Positions 30,000 through 40,814 of a DNA stretch of 64,000 nucleotides are shown here, one piece after another. The stretch spans positions 92,200,743-92,264,742 of the forward strand of contig OZ020599.1 of assembly GCA_963971535.1 (NCBI GenBank), written 5' to 3'. The notes under the pieces were generated by a model. It saw only the letters and a list, made by a program, of their open reading frames with translations, did no database searches and had not been told where the DNA came from. Each line of letters starts with the position of its first letter. Positions within the stretch are counted from its first letter, which is position 1. The translations under genes and the position numbers were made by a program. Source of the DNA: Notolepis coatsorum. Taxonomy: Eukaryota > Chordata > Actinopteri > Aulopiformes > Paralepididae.

Positions 30000-31790
30000 A
30001 TTTCCGGCAGTGTAGACGCATCGTGGCGTATTACTGCCCTCCACAATTCTTTGTATGGGCTCTTCGTCTTCTTCTACTTCACCTTCTTCTTCTTCTTCTA
30101 CTGGACCCCGTCATCAACTACATTGTCCATTGGAGTGCAGCTAACGCTGCTACTTCCTGTCTGAGCCCCCCTCCGCGGGACCCTCCTTGCCCCCTGCGAT
30201 CTTTTTCTGGGCTGCTTTGTCCCTCGCAGCCCCCTCAGCCAATTCCCTAAGCACCACCTCCCAGTCCAGACCTTCCAATCCCAGATGTTGAACCGCTATC
30301 CTAACAATCATCTTCACCATCGCTGTTTTACCCTTAGCCTCTGCCATACCAGTAACTACCCCTGCCACGAAGGCCACAATACCTAATTTCAATCCCTTCC
30401 CCTCTCTCTTTCCACCTGCTCTACCCTCTCTGCCAAATGCCCTCCTTCAACCCCCTGCACCCTTTCTTGGCTGCCCTGTCCTACCCTGCTAACCGCCTCA
30501 GCATACGACAACTTACCCTCCCTTCTCACTCTCCGATCCGCGACCTCCTTCTTCATCACCTCACACCCCCTAAACGCTACACTATGCTCCCCACCACAAC
30601 TACAGCACATCGGCTTCACTCCCTCTCCACACTTCCCATATTCATGTTCCCCACCACACCTAGCGCACCTCAGCCCCTTCCTACACGTGGTAGCTATATG
30701 GCCAAACTCCTGGCACCTATAGCACCTAAGAGGATTCTGAACAAATTCCCTAACCCTATACATCCTACGCCCTACAAACACCTCCCTAGGAACAACCCCA
30801 CCCTCAAACTTAATCACTACCGTTTCCGTCACTGCCCTCTCTGCTCCCCTCCTCATCCTTTCTGCACTCTTAACTATGCCATTACGCCCGTCCTCCTTTA
30901 GCTTTTCCACCAGCTGCTCTACGCTAACCTCGACCGGTACCCCAGCTATCACCCCCTTACTTCCCCCCTCCCCTACTCTCGCCACCCTACTTATACCCAC
31001 CCCACCAATGCTCCCCATCTTCCTAGCCCTCTCCACCTGCCCCTCACTACCACACCCTACGGCCAAATTCCCATCCCACAAAACTCTCGCGTACTTTACC
31101 TCACCTAATTGCTCGGCAATGAGTTTGGGCAACTCGAGCCTACCTACTTTCCCAACTCCCCTCTCCCCCTCAAGCCTGACCACTATATGAATCACTTCCT
31201 CTTTTGCCACATAATTTCCAGCACCCTCTCCTCCCGGCCCACTTGAGCTATCGTCCCTCGCTTTCTTCCTCTTCCCCCCTTCTTCCCCACTCTCCTCCCC
31301 CCTACTCTCCACCCGACCCCTTACCCTTGCCCTGGCTACTCTCACCCCCATCGCTGTCGTTCCTCTCCGTCTGTTTCTTCCTCTTCTTCACCACCGTTAC
31401 CCACCCCTCTTTCTCAATCTCTTCTTTCTCACTCTCCTCCCCACTATACTCCATTCTGTCACCACCCGACTCCTTCCCTTTGCCATTCTTACCCCTATCG
31501 CTATCTTCCTCGCCCTTCTCACACCATTTACTTCCATCACCATCCTCCCAATACCCTGGACAGCCTCTCACAGGCCGGGGCCACCAATCGCGAGGTCTTC
31601 CCTGTTCCCGATCCTCCATAACTACTCCGTTCGCCTCCCACCACCGACTACTACCCCTACACATGTCTTCGCTGCACAGTTCCGGCGGACGCAGACGCCG
31701 CCACTCTGCGCACCTCTCAAAATCCATCTTTCCACAGCTAAACGGTCGGCAAGGCACCTTTCCACAGCAGAGCTCGCGATTGTTGAATAT
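30000..31790 (-). mobile_element. I/Nimb-type LINE fragment carrying ORF1 only
   Basis: The minus strand holds a Gag-like ORF1 with zinc knuckles and no ORF2, so the element is 3'-truncated or internally deleted. The region is C-rich on the plus strand. Clade assignment rests on the ORF1 style and is tentative. It lies next to the L2 end inside the composite transposon. Confidence 0.55.
30150..31757 (-). pseudogene. LINE ORF1 (Gag-like nucleic-acid-binding protein), frameshifted
   Basis: Three overlapping frames in order: 31302-31757 (acidic/basic N-terminus), 30389-31351 (320 codons) and 30150-30392. The middle frame has an RRM-like region (VIHIVVRLEGERGVGKVGRL), then three CCHC-type knuckles: CYRCQEFGHIATTC, CARCGGEHEYGKC and CCSCGGEHSVAFRGC. 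Such ORF1 proteins bind element RNA as a chaperone. Frame shifts near 31320 and 30390 show that it is broken. Confidence 0.7.
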
Positions 31791-31794
31791 ATAT

Positions 31795-32130
31795 AGAACA
31801 CAAATGTTCTAGAATGTTTGATTGACATCATACTGTGACATCACAACGGAACATGTTTGAGTTCCATTTGAATAATATAAATAATAATGTTTGGTAAGGC
31901 TGTCCCCGAAGCCAGTTTTTGGGATTCAAACTTCGTCAGGGTTTTTCGAACGGACGTTCAAACCTTCGTTTTTAATAAAAAAATAATAATAAAAAAAAAA
32001 TAATAATAAAATAAAAGTATAATTTTTTTAATATCCTCAAATAAAGTGATTCATCTGATTAAATGAGTATTTTTTCATTCAGAATTCAATATTGTCTGAT
32101 TCAATATTAACATTCAGTATTCAAGTAGAA
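31795..32130. repeat. Partial minisatellite unit and AT-rich spacer
   Basis: 31795-31850 is an inverted partial unit (ATGTTCTAGAATGTTTGATT, GACATCATACTGTGACATCA). The rest is AT-rich with AATAAT runs. No genes. Confidence 0.6.
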
Positions 32131-32454
32131 CAGCTAGCTAGCCGTTGTGGAGACTCACCGTAGACATCTTGTTTGAGCAATGCAGGCTTCAGTCTGTCAG
32201 TCCTGATTCTTCTTCAGAGAGAATTGTTAGAATTGTTCTAAATATATAGAACACAAATGTTCTAGAATGTTCTATTATGACATCATAATCAGTAGTGATA
32301 TCCTCTTTCATTGGTCTATGTTGACCACGCCCCCATGATTCGGCTCCTCCCCTTCAGGGGATTCATCTTGATCCTTAGGCCACGCCCCATTTTTGTATCT
32401 TTTGAACCGCTTGTCGTAGGACTGAACCACACTTGTAATTAGTGTGGGTGACAC

Positions 32455-32690
32455 TAATGTTCTAGAATGTTCTATTATGACATCATACCCAGGTTCTAGA
32501 ATGTTCTATTATGACATCATACTGTGATATCACAAATGTTCTAGAATGTGCTATTATGACATCATACTGTGACATTACAAATGTTCTAGAATGTTCAAAT
32601 ATGACATCATACTATGACATCACACATGTTCTAGAATGTTCTATTATGACATCATACTGTGACATCACAAATGTTCTAGAATGGTCTGCC
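32455..32690 (-). repeat. 45-bp minisatellite array, right arm
   Basis: About six units of TGTTCTAGAATGTTCTATTA then TGACATCATACTGTGACATC, the reverse complement of the 29070-29320 array. A further single unit lies at 32250-32290. Confidence 0.9.
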
Positions 32691-32862
32691 ATTCATTCCT
32701 TATTATGGACCAAAAGTTCCTTTGTAGCCAAACGGTGCGGTGAAACTTTCCAAAAAGTAATAGCAACTCGAGTTGGACCAAAAAAAGCTCTGGCAGGAGT
32801 TACTGGACAAAAATCGGCGGAATAAATAATAAATAAATAAATAGTATAGATTACAATACACT

Positions 32863-33423
32863 AACTATAGCTGTAAGTACACCAGGGAAGTGAAAGACAC
32901 CCACTTTGGTGGCGGGAACCAGCAAGTGACGCTTCATACTGGGGTCAAATACCTGAGTGGGGCACGTGTGGAGTCTTTTGCTTCTCTGTCAGCGTCCCTA
33001 AAGCATGATGCTGTTGCAACATGGGCTCATCCAGTGCTCAAGTCCATCCGGGAGGAACATCCAGAAGTGAAGCACATCCATTTTATTTCAGATGGACCCA
33101 CCTCCCAGTACCGCAACAAGACAGCGTTCTATCCGGCCTCGACAGTGCCTTTCATGAGAGGGTTTGAATATGTCACCTGGAACTTCTCAGAGGCATCTCA
33201 TGGCAAGGGTGCCCCTGATGGGGTAGGGGGTGCACTCAAGAACCTAGCAGACCGGCTTGTTGCTTATGGAACTAGCATCCCAGACACCAACACACTGCAT
33301 GAGCAACTGGCAACACATTCATCTGTAAGGCTATACATGGTAACAGAGGATGAGATCATTTCGGCCCAGGATTTGATTCCTCCATCCCTGAATACAGTGC
33401 CCGGGACTATGAAGATTCACCAG
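32863..33423 (+). pseudogene. Copy 2 exon 3, last part: catalytic-like core
   Basis: Opens with NYSCKYTREVKDTHFGGGNQ, then KHIHFISDGPTSQYRNKTAF, then VTWNFSEASHGKGAPDGVGG, and ends MKIHQ at the donor CAG|GTAAGT. This 187-codon segment is uninterrupted. Counting from the Val codon at 32890, the Asp of FISDG is residue 68, with Glu 101 and Asp 110 in the SHGKG motif. With the Asp of HIDYSE they could form a D-D-D/E triad. The fold is my inference. Confidence 0.75.
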
Positions 33424-33453
33424 GTAAGTCAATGTGACATGAGGTTGAACAAG

Positions 33454-33567
<114 letters not shown>

Positions 33568-34403
33568 CACAATAGATTGTAGAATGGGTACAATACAGTA
33601 CGGCTCAATACACACAATTGTTAAGGGGATGCAGACCTGAGAAAGACTTTCGTCTTGTTTACATCAGGGTCCCCCATTTTCAATTCATAATGACATTTAT
33701 GACATACACAACATACAGATATACAGATATATCATGGCATTTATGACATACATGACATACAGATATACAGTACTGTTACAATTGTGACATACACGATATG
33801 CAAATATACAGTACTGTTAAACAAAGATCCTAACAGAAAATATATACATACGAGGGGGAGGAGACTGCACATTGGGAGGTGGTGGGTGGGGGGGAGGGGG
33901 TGGGATGGGATGGGATGGGAGGGTTTGGACATTTACGGGGGCCAGTTTCAAATTGCAGCCTCCTGTAGGTGCTTTTGAGAACGGTTTTGAAGGTGGGTAG
34001 GGATTCAAAAAAAATGTACGCCTGTGGGTAGGGCGTTCCACATTGATGTGGCATAATTGCTAAACGTGTTTAGACCCTTGTGTGTGCCGAATCTGGGTTG
34101 AACATGATTTGTGGAACTCCCTCTGGTGTTGTGGTTGTGGTATTCACTGACCTTTGGGAAGTATTTTGACATGTACATGGGTACCTTAGTGGTGTAGTCA
34201 GTGTATCTTGTAGGCCAGGCCCATTGCAAGTTGCTGTACTCTGTCGTCTACTCTAAGCCATCCTATGTTGTCAAAGTGGGCAGGGGTGAGGTGGGTTCTA
34301 GGAGTAAGGTCAAGCAGTAGTCTGACCAGTTTGTTTTGTGATGTTTGTAATCTTGTTTTTAGTGCCTTTGAGGTGCTTTGGTACCATGAGGTGCAAGCAT
34401 AGT

Positions 34404-35813
34404 TGTAACTGAGGGGTACAATTCCCTGACTGTATGGTTAGATATGATACTTACTACCACTACCTCTTGTACTTTAGACTCTGGCCACCCAGTACTAGGT
34501 ATAAATAATTATGATAAACACTCCCACCTGATGAAACGGATCCAACACAAATGTACCAAGTCGAAAGTCTGCGTTTAATAATAATACATAGCAAAAGGTA
34601 TGTACAACGATCACTTAATTACATTTATGATTTGAAATAGTATGCACTTTTATGGCAAATGAGTATTCGTAGGTAGATCAATATCGAATGTCCAATCTCT
34701 GATTGCGCAGGAAGCAAATATACAACCTGGAATATTTAGGGAACAATAGCAATGATACTTGAATGATTATATAGCTGGATACACTAGGGGAAGGTTCCGA
34801 CTGCTTGTAGGACAGCTGGAGGGGGGGGGGGGTAGAGTCTGGCTGTATCCCGTCTGGCCGAGGGTATCCTGGGAGAGCCCACAGTCGTGCGACCCGGTGC
34901 CCAGCGATCCTCGATCCACAGATGAAAGCAGTTGGACTCTCTGTGGCCGGCGTCCTCCGGTCCACGATGGAGAGACGTGAGGCGACCTCGTCGTGTAGAG
35001 CGTCTTCTCACCTGTCGTCCTCTCCGGGGGGGGGTATTTCCAACACACCGCAGTGTTGGCCTTTATCCATAGAATAATCAAAGTACTCAAAGCATAATCC
35101 AAGCCGGGGAAGGCTAGCCGTCGTCGGTAGAATAATCCAATATACAGGTCCACTCGCTCTTTGGCCTGGAGCTCCTCGGGTGCAGCTTCACGTGGGGTCA
35201 ACCACCCTGGATAAGCGTCCAGCTGATGCCCGAAACGATGGGGGTGCTGATTACTATAGAACTCTTACCGCACGAGGCACTACATATGAATAGACTATTA
35301 TTAGCTTAATAGAATACGTCCAACTCGACGATATAGTGCCAAATATGACTATTCAAATATTAATATACACAATGTCTCAATGCCGATACTGGGCCGAATT
35401 GGCCTTACTGCCCACACGTGGTTCGCGGGGAGGCTTTTGCGTCTGTCACTCTGTTGGAGGGTAAGGAACTGGACTAAAAGAAAGCTCTACATTAATAGCG
35501 CAGTATATATACGCACTATGAACAAATAGTACCATTAGTGGTGCGGTAGACATATTCCTATGCGGAACTAGGACTTGTCCATACATGTTGAGCGGTACGA
35601 TTGAACCTGGTCTGAGGGGTATGGCGACCTGGCACCAAGGTCTCGTCCAATGGTAGAATGGAGACTATTATGGGATGTTCAGTAGACTAGAAGGGATATT
35701 CAATGCATATTGTACAAGGAATATACAAGGGATATCAGGGGATATACAAATACAATTAAATATATATATATAAATAAATATATATATTCGGTTTAATCTG
35801 ATCCTTCAGAACA
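34404..35813 (-). repeat. BEL element 3' LTR
   Basis: 1410 bp and nearly identical to 42003-43410. It contains a G13 run near 34820, several (TA)n stretches near 35760-35790 and a 5' TG...CA 3' outline. Confidence 0.95.
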
Positions 35814-35823
35814 GCCGCCCCCT
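35814..35823 (-). other. BEL polypurine tract
   Basis: On the minus strand AGGGGGCGGC directly abuts the 3' LTR start, the expected place for the plus-strand primer. Confidence 0.7.
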
Positions 35824-36014
35824 AATTGGTCCCAACCCAATTAGTTAAGCAGAGACAGATTAACCGCACTGTCTACCACTCAAGGGTTCGCTGTAAGGGT
35901 CAGTCAACTCACAAAGTCATAGGGTCATGGTCATCATCGATTGTGTCTGGGAGTCGGGGCAGTTCTATGAGCCTCGCCACAGGACGGGTGTAAATGCGCC
36001 CCTGGACGAGTACT

Positions 36015-39000
36015 TCAGCTGCTCGGACCTTGCCATCGGCACCGGTGATCACTTTGCTTACTGGGTAGTGACTGGTCAATAATCATGACGACTGTTCCTT
36101 CCGTCAAATTGTCTCTCTCTTTTACCCACTTCTGGCGGGTCTGTAGAGACGGTAGGTAGTGCAGTAGGAAACTGCTCCAAAACTTGTCGGCTAATACTTG
36201 GCTGTACCTCCACATTCGTCGGCCGTTCGCTTCTTCAGGCCGGTACATTGTCTGGGGTAACGCGGGATCTAGCCGCCCCATCAGGAGGGTGTTGGGGGTG
36301 ACTGGGTCGACATCTGCTACATCACTGGAGACGTAACCGAGGGGCTTTGAGTTCAATACTCCCTCAATCTCCGTGAGGACTGTCATTAGGACTTCTTCCG
36401 CCACAGTCTGGGCCCCAAGTACTGCGTACAGGGCTGTCTTTATAGAACGTACTTCTCGTTCCCAAGTTCCACCGAAGTGGGGTGCGTTTGGGGGGTTGAA
36501 TTGGAAGTCAATCTGGGCTGGAGCGAGGTGGGTCTTAAGTTCTGGGCCCATAGCTTGGAAGCTCTCCCTCAGCTCTCTTTCTCCGCCTTTGAAGTTTGTC
36601 CCGTGATCGGACAATAATGTAGACGGTTTTCCTTTCCGTGATGTGAATCTTCGGAAGGCCATAAGGAATGAGTCTGCGCTCATGGTCGGAAGGAGCTCGA
36701 TATGTATCGCTCTGGTGGTCATGCATTTGAATACAATACCCCACCGCTTCTCGGTGCCTCTTCCTCTCTTTATGTGCAGCGGGCCAAAACAGTCCATGCC
36801 TGTTGAGTGGAATGGCTTGTCGCCGAGTCGGAGGCGACATGGAGGTAGGTCAGCCATCCGTGGTATGCTGGGCTGCGCGCGCCACTTTCGGCAGTCTAGA
36901 CAGGTTCGCTGGAAGCGTCGCACCGCCTCTCTTCCTTGAAGTATCCAGTAACGACGTCTGATTTCCGCGAAGACTCTCTCTGCTCCTGCGTGGTGTACAT
37001 CCTCGTCGTATTTCTTTATAATCAGCTCTGTGACCTTGTGTCGGCTGTTCGATACGATCGGGTACTTAATGTCATCCGGTAAATTGGGGGCTCTCCGCAG
37101 GCGACCACCCACTCTGATGAGGGTATGTGTGTCACTCTCGGGGGCCAGATGAATCAATCTGCTGTCTGATGGGACGGGCTTTCCTCCCTGTAAACAGTCT
37201 AGTTCATCGGGGAACGAGTCTCTCTGGGCTCGTTGCAGTAGAAGCAGTTCTGCTTCCTCGTAGTCAGCTGCTGACATATCAGCGGGGGACTTAATCTCTG
37301 GGTGGTGCCGCAGGAATGTCCGTTGCTGCGCACTCTCTATGGTAATGCAATCATCTATGTTGGGGTCTGCGGAGACAACAGTGCTCAATCCACAGAACAT
37401 GGGTTTCTTATTCTCAGCCTCCTCGTCACTTGCTTCCCTCGGGGTGGGCGTGGGCCAATCTCCTTCCGGGAGCTTGAGGAATGCTGGTCCGTCACTGTAG
37501 ATGTTATGACGGGTTAAGTCATCTAGGGACATTCCCCGGGTGATGACGTCAGCTGGGTTGTGTTTTGTATCAACATAGCGCCAGTTTGCTTCTCCGGTTA
37601 ACTCTCCGGTTAACTCTTGAATCTCAGTGACTCTGACTCCCACGAAGACTTTGTATTTGCATGAATCCGATTTGATCCAGGCGAGTACTGTCGTGGAATC
37701 TGACCACAGGATTGTTCTATGCACCGGAATGGTGAGCTCACGTTGGATGAGCGTGGCTAGATGCGCTCCTGCGAGGGCTGCGCAGAGCTCTAGACGTGGG
37801 ATAGACTGTTGCTTGCGTGGGGCTATTCTCGAGCGGGCGAGGATGAATGCTGTGTAGATCTCTCCCCCCTCTTCTTGGGCCCGCAAGTAGGCTACTGATC
37901 CGTAGGTGACCTCGGAGGCGTCACTGAAGACGTGTAAATCCATTTTACATGTCTCTGGCCTCACCGTGGGTGGGAAGTAGCTTCGGCGTATGTTAACGCC
38001 TGGGAGTGAGTGGAGTTCCATCTCCCACTCTCTCCAGGTGGATGCAAGGTGTGCGGGAATGGGGTCGTCCCAGCCCTGGTCCTTGTCCCACAATGCTCGT
38101 ACAATCATCTTTGCCCTGGTGGTGTACGGTAGTATACATCCTAACGGGTCATATTGTCGGGCGAGTGTTCTGTACACACTCCGTCTGGTGGTCGGTATTG
38201 CCGTCGACCTTCCCTGCTCCGTGGTCAGGGGTTTGTGTCTATAGTGGAGCGAATCTGTTTTGAAGCGCCACACTAGTCCTAGTGTCATCTCTTGGGCTTC
38301 TCCTGGGATTGTGGCCATCCAGGTCTCGCTGCTCGCTGCCTTGTCCTCGGAGGAGAGGCTGCGCAGTACGTGCGGATCGCTGCTGGCCCACTGCCTGAGA
38401 TCAAAGGCGCCTTTGATCAGAGAGGCGCGGAGTTTAAGTAGGAGAGCCTCGGCTTCTTCCTGGGTCGAAGCGCTTTGTAGACAGTTATCTACGTAGAAGC
38501 TGTTCTTCACACTGTGTCGGACCTCTTCGTCCGCTGCTGGGTCCTCTGCGACATGTCTCTGTAGTGCAAATGTAGCACAGCATGGGCTGCATGTAGTTCC
38601 GAAAGGGAGGACTTCCCATTGGTAGATGGCTGGGTGCTCATCTCCTGGCCTCTCTCTCCATAGGAACCGCAACAGGGGCTTGTCCTCCTCTACTAATCTC
38701 ACCTGCAGGAACATCCCTTTGATATCCCCGCTGATAGCCACCTTGTCCTGGCGGAAGCGGAGTAGTACGCCTAGTAGGGAGGGGCCGAGTGTAGGACCGG
38801 GCAATAGCTCTTTATTCAGATTTTGGGATCCGATCTGGTAGCTGCAGTTAAACACGATGCGGTCTTTGCCGTTGTGATGAACCTTGTGGTGGGGCACGTA
38901 CCACGATTCAGTCGTCTGGTCGGCCTCTTTAATGTCAATCTTTGTGACGTGTCCCGCTGTGATGAGCTTCTCAATCTCAGCGCGGTATACACTTTCTTGG

Positions 39001-39218
39001 GCGGGGTCCTTGGCTAAGCGCCGCTCTGTGTTTAGTAGGTACCGCTCTGTGGCGTCTTTCTTTGCGTGAAAGGTAGGCATCCCTTCCCGCCGCAGGAGTG
39101 GCGTGGCGTATCTCAACACGCCGCTGACTGGGACTCTCTTTGTTCCCGTCTCGAGGAGGTTAATGGCGTAGATGTCGTCTTTAGAGCGAATGTCTTTCTT
39201 TTCGTTCTTAAAGGGCAT
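36015..39218 (-). CDS. BEL pol: reverse transcriptase, RNase H, integrase
   Basis: 1067 codons uninterrupted. The RT has SGDIKGMF (Asp 165) and FYVDN (241-245), the BEL variant of YVDD. RNase H has FSDAS (Asp 433) and LWSDS (Asp 507). The integrase has an HH...CLDC zinc motif (742-776) and the DDE residues Asp 809 (MDCFG), Asp 871 (LLSDHGTNF) and Glu 920 (TWERE). All catalytic residues look present. It is in the same frame as the upstream gag-pro frame, separated by one TGA at 39231. The last residues run off frame near 36080, so the natural C-terminus (about 35920-36080, other frame) is lost. Confidence 0.93.
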   Translation of the reverse strand: MPFKNEKKDIRSKDDIYAINLLETGTKRVPVSGVLRYATPLLRREGMPTFHAKKDATERYLLNTERRLAKDPAQESVYRAEIEKLITAGHVTKIDIKEADQTTESWYVPHHKVHHNGKDRIVFNCSYQIGSQNLNKELLPGPTLGPSLLGVLLRFRQDKVAISGDIKGMFLQVRLVEEDKPLLRFLWRERPGDEHPAIYQWEVLPFGTTCSPCCATFALQRHVAEDPAADEEVRHSVKNSFYVDNCLQSASTQEEAEALLLKLRASLIKGAFDLRQWASSDPHVLRSLSSEDKAASSETWMATIPGEAQEMTLGLVWRFKTDSLHYRHKPLTTEQGRSTAIPTTRRSVYRTLARQYDPLGCILPYTTRAKMIVRALWDKDQGWDDPIPAHLASTWREWEMELHSLPGVNIRRSYFPPTVRPETCKMDLHVFSDASEVTYGSVAYLRAQEEGGEIYTAFILARSRIAPRKQQSIPRLELCAALAGAHLATLIQRELTIPVHRTILWSDSTTVLAWIKSDSCKYKVFVGVRVTEIQELTGELTGEANWRYVDTKHNPADVITRGMSLDDLTRHNIYSDGPAFLKLPEGDWPTPTPREASDEEAENKKPMFCGLSTVVSADPNIDDCITIESAQQRTFLRHHPEIKSPADMSAADYEEAELLLLQRAQRDSFPDELDCLQGGKPVPSDSRLIHLAPESDTHTLIRVGGRLRRAPNLPDDIKYPIVSNSRHKVTELIIKKYDEDVHHAGAERVFAEIRRRYWILQGREAVRRFQRTCLDCRKWRAQPSIPRMADLPPCRLRLGDKPFHSTGMDCFGPLHIKRGRGTEKRWGIVFKCMTTRAIHIELLPTMSADSFLMAFRRFTSRKGKPSTLLSDHGTNFKGGERELRESFQAMGPELKTHLAPAQIDFQFNPPNAPHFGGTWEREVRSIKTALYAVLGAQTVAEEVLMTVLTEIEGVLNSKPLGYVSSDVADVDPVTPNTLLMGRLDPALPQTMYRPEEANGRRMWRYSQVLADKFWSSFLLHYLPSLQTRQKWVKERDNLTEGTVVMIIDQSLPSKQSDHRCRWQGPSS

Positions 39219-39230
39219 TTGTTCTAAGGT

Positions 39231-40814
39231 TCATAGCCTCTCTACATGCTGCAGGAGTGCGGTGTCTCCCTCTGTGACTCGGGAGTGGAGACAGCTAGTG
39301 GCTGTGGTTCGGTTGAGAGATTTGGCGAGTGGGCCTTGGAGAGTCCATCCTAGGCGGGTCTCGACTGCTGCAGGACAGCCTCTGGGTCCGGTATGAACCC
39401 GGTCTATCGGGACAATGAGGTCTGCATGGTCGGAGCCTATCAACAGTGTCGGGGTAGCACCGTCTATGAGTGGGATCGGTAGCTTGCGTAGATGTACATA
39501 TTTTTCCATCAGCTTGGCTACGGGGTATGTGTACCGCGAGAGTCCTATTTCTTGGCTGGTGAAAGCGTCTGTAATCCTGTACCGTCGCTCGGGCTGGCCG
39601 CTTGCTGCGATAGAGAATGAGACATTCTCGCCCTTTATCGTTTTCAAATCTCTTCTTATTGTCCGAATTGTCATTTGGTTTTCGCTCCCCCGCAGCCCTA
39701 GCTGGGCCGCAGCGGACGCGAGCAGAAGGGTCTTCTCTGACCCGTCATCAAGGACGGCGTAAGTGTCCATGACTTTATTCTGGTAGCTCAATGTCACACG
39801 GACTACCTTTAAGAGCACTCTGGCTCCGCTGCTGCTGGCGGGGTCGATGTACATGACGCTTGCTTTGCTGCTTGATGGTGCGGGTGGAGGCCGCCGTCTG
39901 TTACTGTCGTGGAGTATGTCCAGATGGGCTCCATCGCACCGACTGCACTTTTTCTTTAAGCGGCATTCGGCTGCCATGTGTGATCGCGCACAGCGGAAAC
40001 AGCGTCTGTTGGACTTTATCCATTGACTCGCTTCCTCCGCATTCATCTTGGGGAATGAGTCACATTGTGACAGCCAGTGTTCTTTCTCACAGTAGGGGCA
40101 CACTATCTTCCACTTCTCCTTTCTTGAGGGGGTACTGTGGCTCCTACTGCTTGGCACTGACTCCGATTGGTGCATGACAGTCACCGATCTTCTTCCATCA
40201 TTTAGTCTCCTGGTTCCTTCTCTGGAGCCAGGGGTGCTCCGTCCGAATGTATCTAGCCGTAAGCTGCTGACTTCTCTCGCCAGGAAGTCGGCTAGATCGA
40301 GGAGGTTCGGTTTGGGGCCATTAGGGTCTCGGTGGTCTCTCTGCCGCCTAAAGCGCTCCTGTCGGGCGGGCGGTAGCTTCTCCAAGATCCTCTCTACATT
40401 TGAGTTGGCGTATAGTTCATGCCTACCCTTTTCCCTCTGCGCTCCCAGCATCCCTACCAGGGACTGCACTCTGATGGACAGGTCGTCCAGTGCTCGATTG
40501 TCTGTTGCTGGGGGTAGGCGGTCGATGTGCCTGATCTCCTGGATCACGTAATCCCATATACGTCCATATCTCTGGTCCAACGCTACCAGCGCTGCGGTGT
40601 ATGGGGTCGTGGAAGTGGCGTAGGCGAGCGCTATGTTGTGCGCGCGGGGTACCTTTAAATGCTTCAGTAGTATCGCGTATTTATGGCGTTCATCAATGAC
40701 ATCCACCAACATTGTCTCCAGACACATGCGGAGCTCCGTATACTGGGCCCGGTTCTCCTGGGTGAAGTCTGGTACCATAGGTGTGCCAATGTATGACGCG
40801 GATTGTTGATACAT
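39231..40814 (-). CDS. BEL gag C-terminal part plus aspartic protease
   Basis: 527 codons from the first Met in the frame; similarity to the second BEL copy continues upstream (RRPLPQRSP), so the frame starts earlier. It contains capsid-like sequence (QYTELRMCLETMLVD, LKHLKVPRAHNIALAY), zinc knuckles (CFRCARSHMAAEC and CSRCDGAHLDILH) and a retropepsin-type site AVLDDGSEKTLL. It ends HVERL and a TGA. The other BEL copy has TTG in place of this stop, so it is probably a point lesion. Confidence 0.9.
   Translation of the reverse strand: MYQQSASYIGTPMVPDFTQENRAQYTELRMCLETMLVDVIDERHKYAILLKHLKVPRAHNIALAYATSTTPYTAALVALDQRYGRIWDYVIQEIRHIDRLPPATDNRALDDLSIRVQSLVGMLGAQREKGRHELYANSNVERILEKLPPARQERFRRQRDHRDPNGPKPNLLDLADFLAREVSSLRLDTFGRSTPGSREGTRRLNDGRRSVTVMHQSESVPSSRSHSTPSRKEKWKIVCPYCEKEHWLSQCDSFPKMNAEEASQWIKSNRRCFRCARSHMAAECRLKKKCSRCDGAHLDILHDSNRRRPPPAPSSSKASVMYIDPASSSGARVLLKVVRVTLSYQNKVMDTYAVLDDGSEKTLLLASAAAQLGLRGSENQMTIRTIRRDLKTIKGENVSFSIAASGQPERRYRITDAFTSQEIGLSRYTYPVAKLMEKYVHLRKLPIPLIDGATPTLLIGSDHADLIVPIDRVHTGPRGCPAAVETRLGWTLQGPLAKSLNRTTATSCLHSRVTEGDTALLQHVERL

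Larger units (their letters stand above)
28543..32857. mobile_element. Composite inverted-repeat DNA transposon with 5-bp TSD ACACT
   Basis: The left end ATTGTAATCTATACTATTTA and the inverted right end match perfectly. Similarity continues for hundreds of bases (CCGCCGATTTTTGTCCA, TCCAACTCGAGTTGCTAT, ATGAATGGCAGA). ACACT is duplicated at 28538-28542 and 32858-32862. Next to the long TIRs are oppositely oriented 45-bp minisatellite arrays. Nested inside are a SINE, an L2 end and an I-type LINE ORF1, the latter two between direct repeats beginning CAGCTAGCTAGCCGTTGTGG (29401 and about 32133). No transposase was seen. I cannot assign a superfamily from a 5-bp TSD. Confidence 0.85.

Noticed and set aside
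36373..40551. Many plus-strand frames opposite the BEL coding region
   Set aside because: Shadows of the minus-strand gag-pol frames; no independent protein features.
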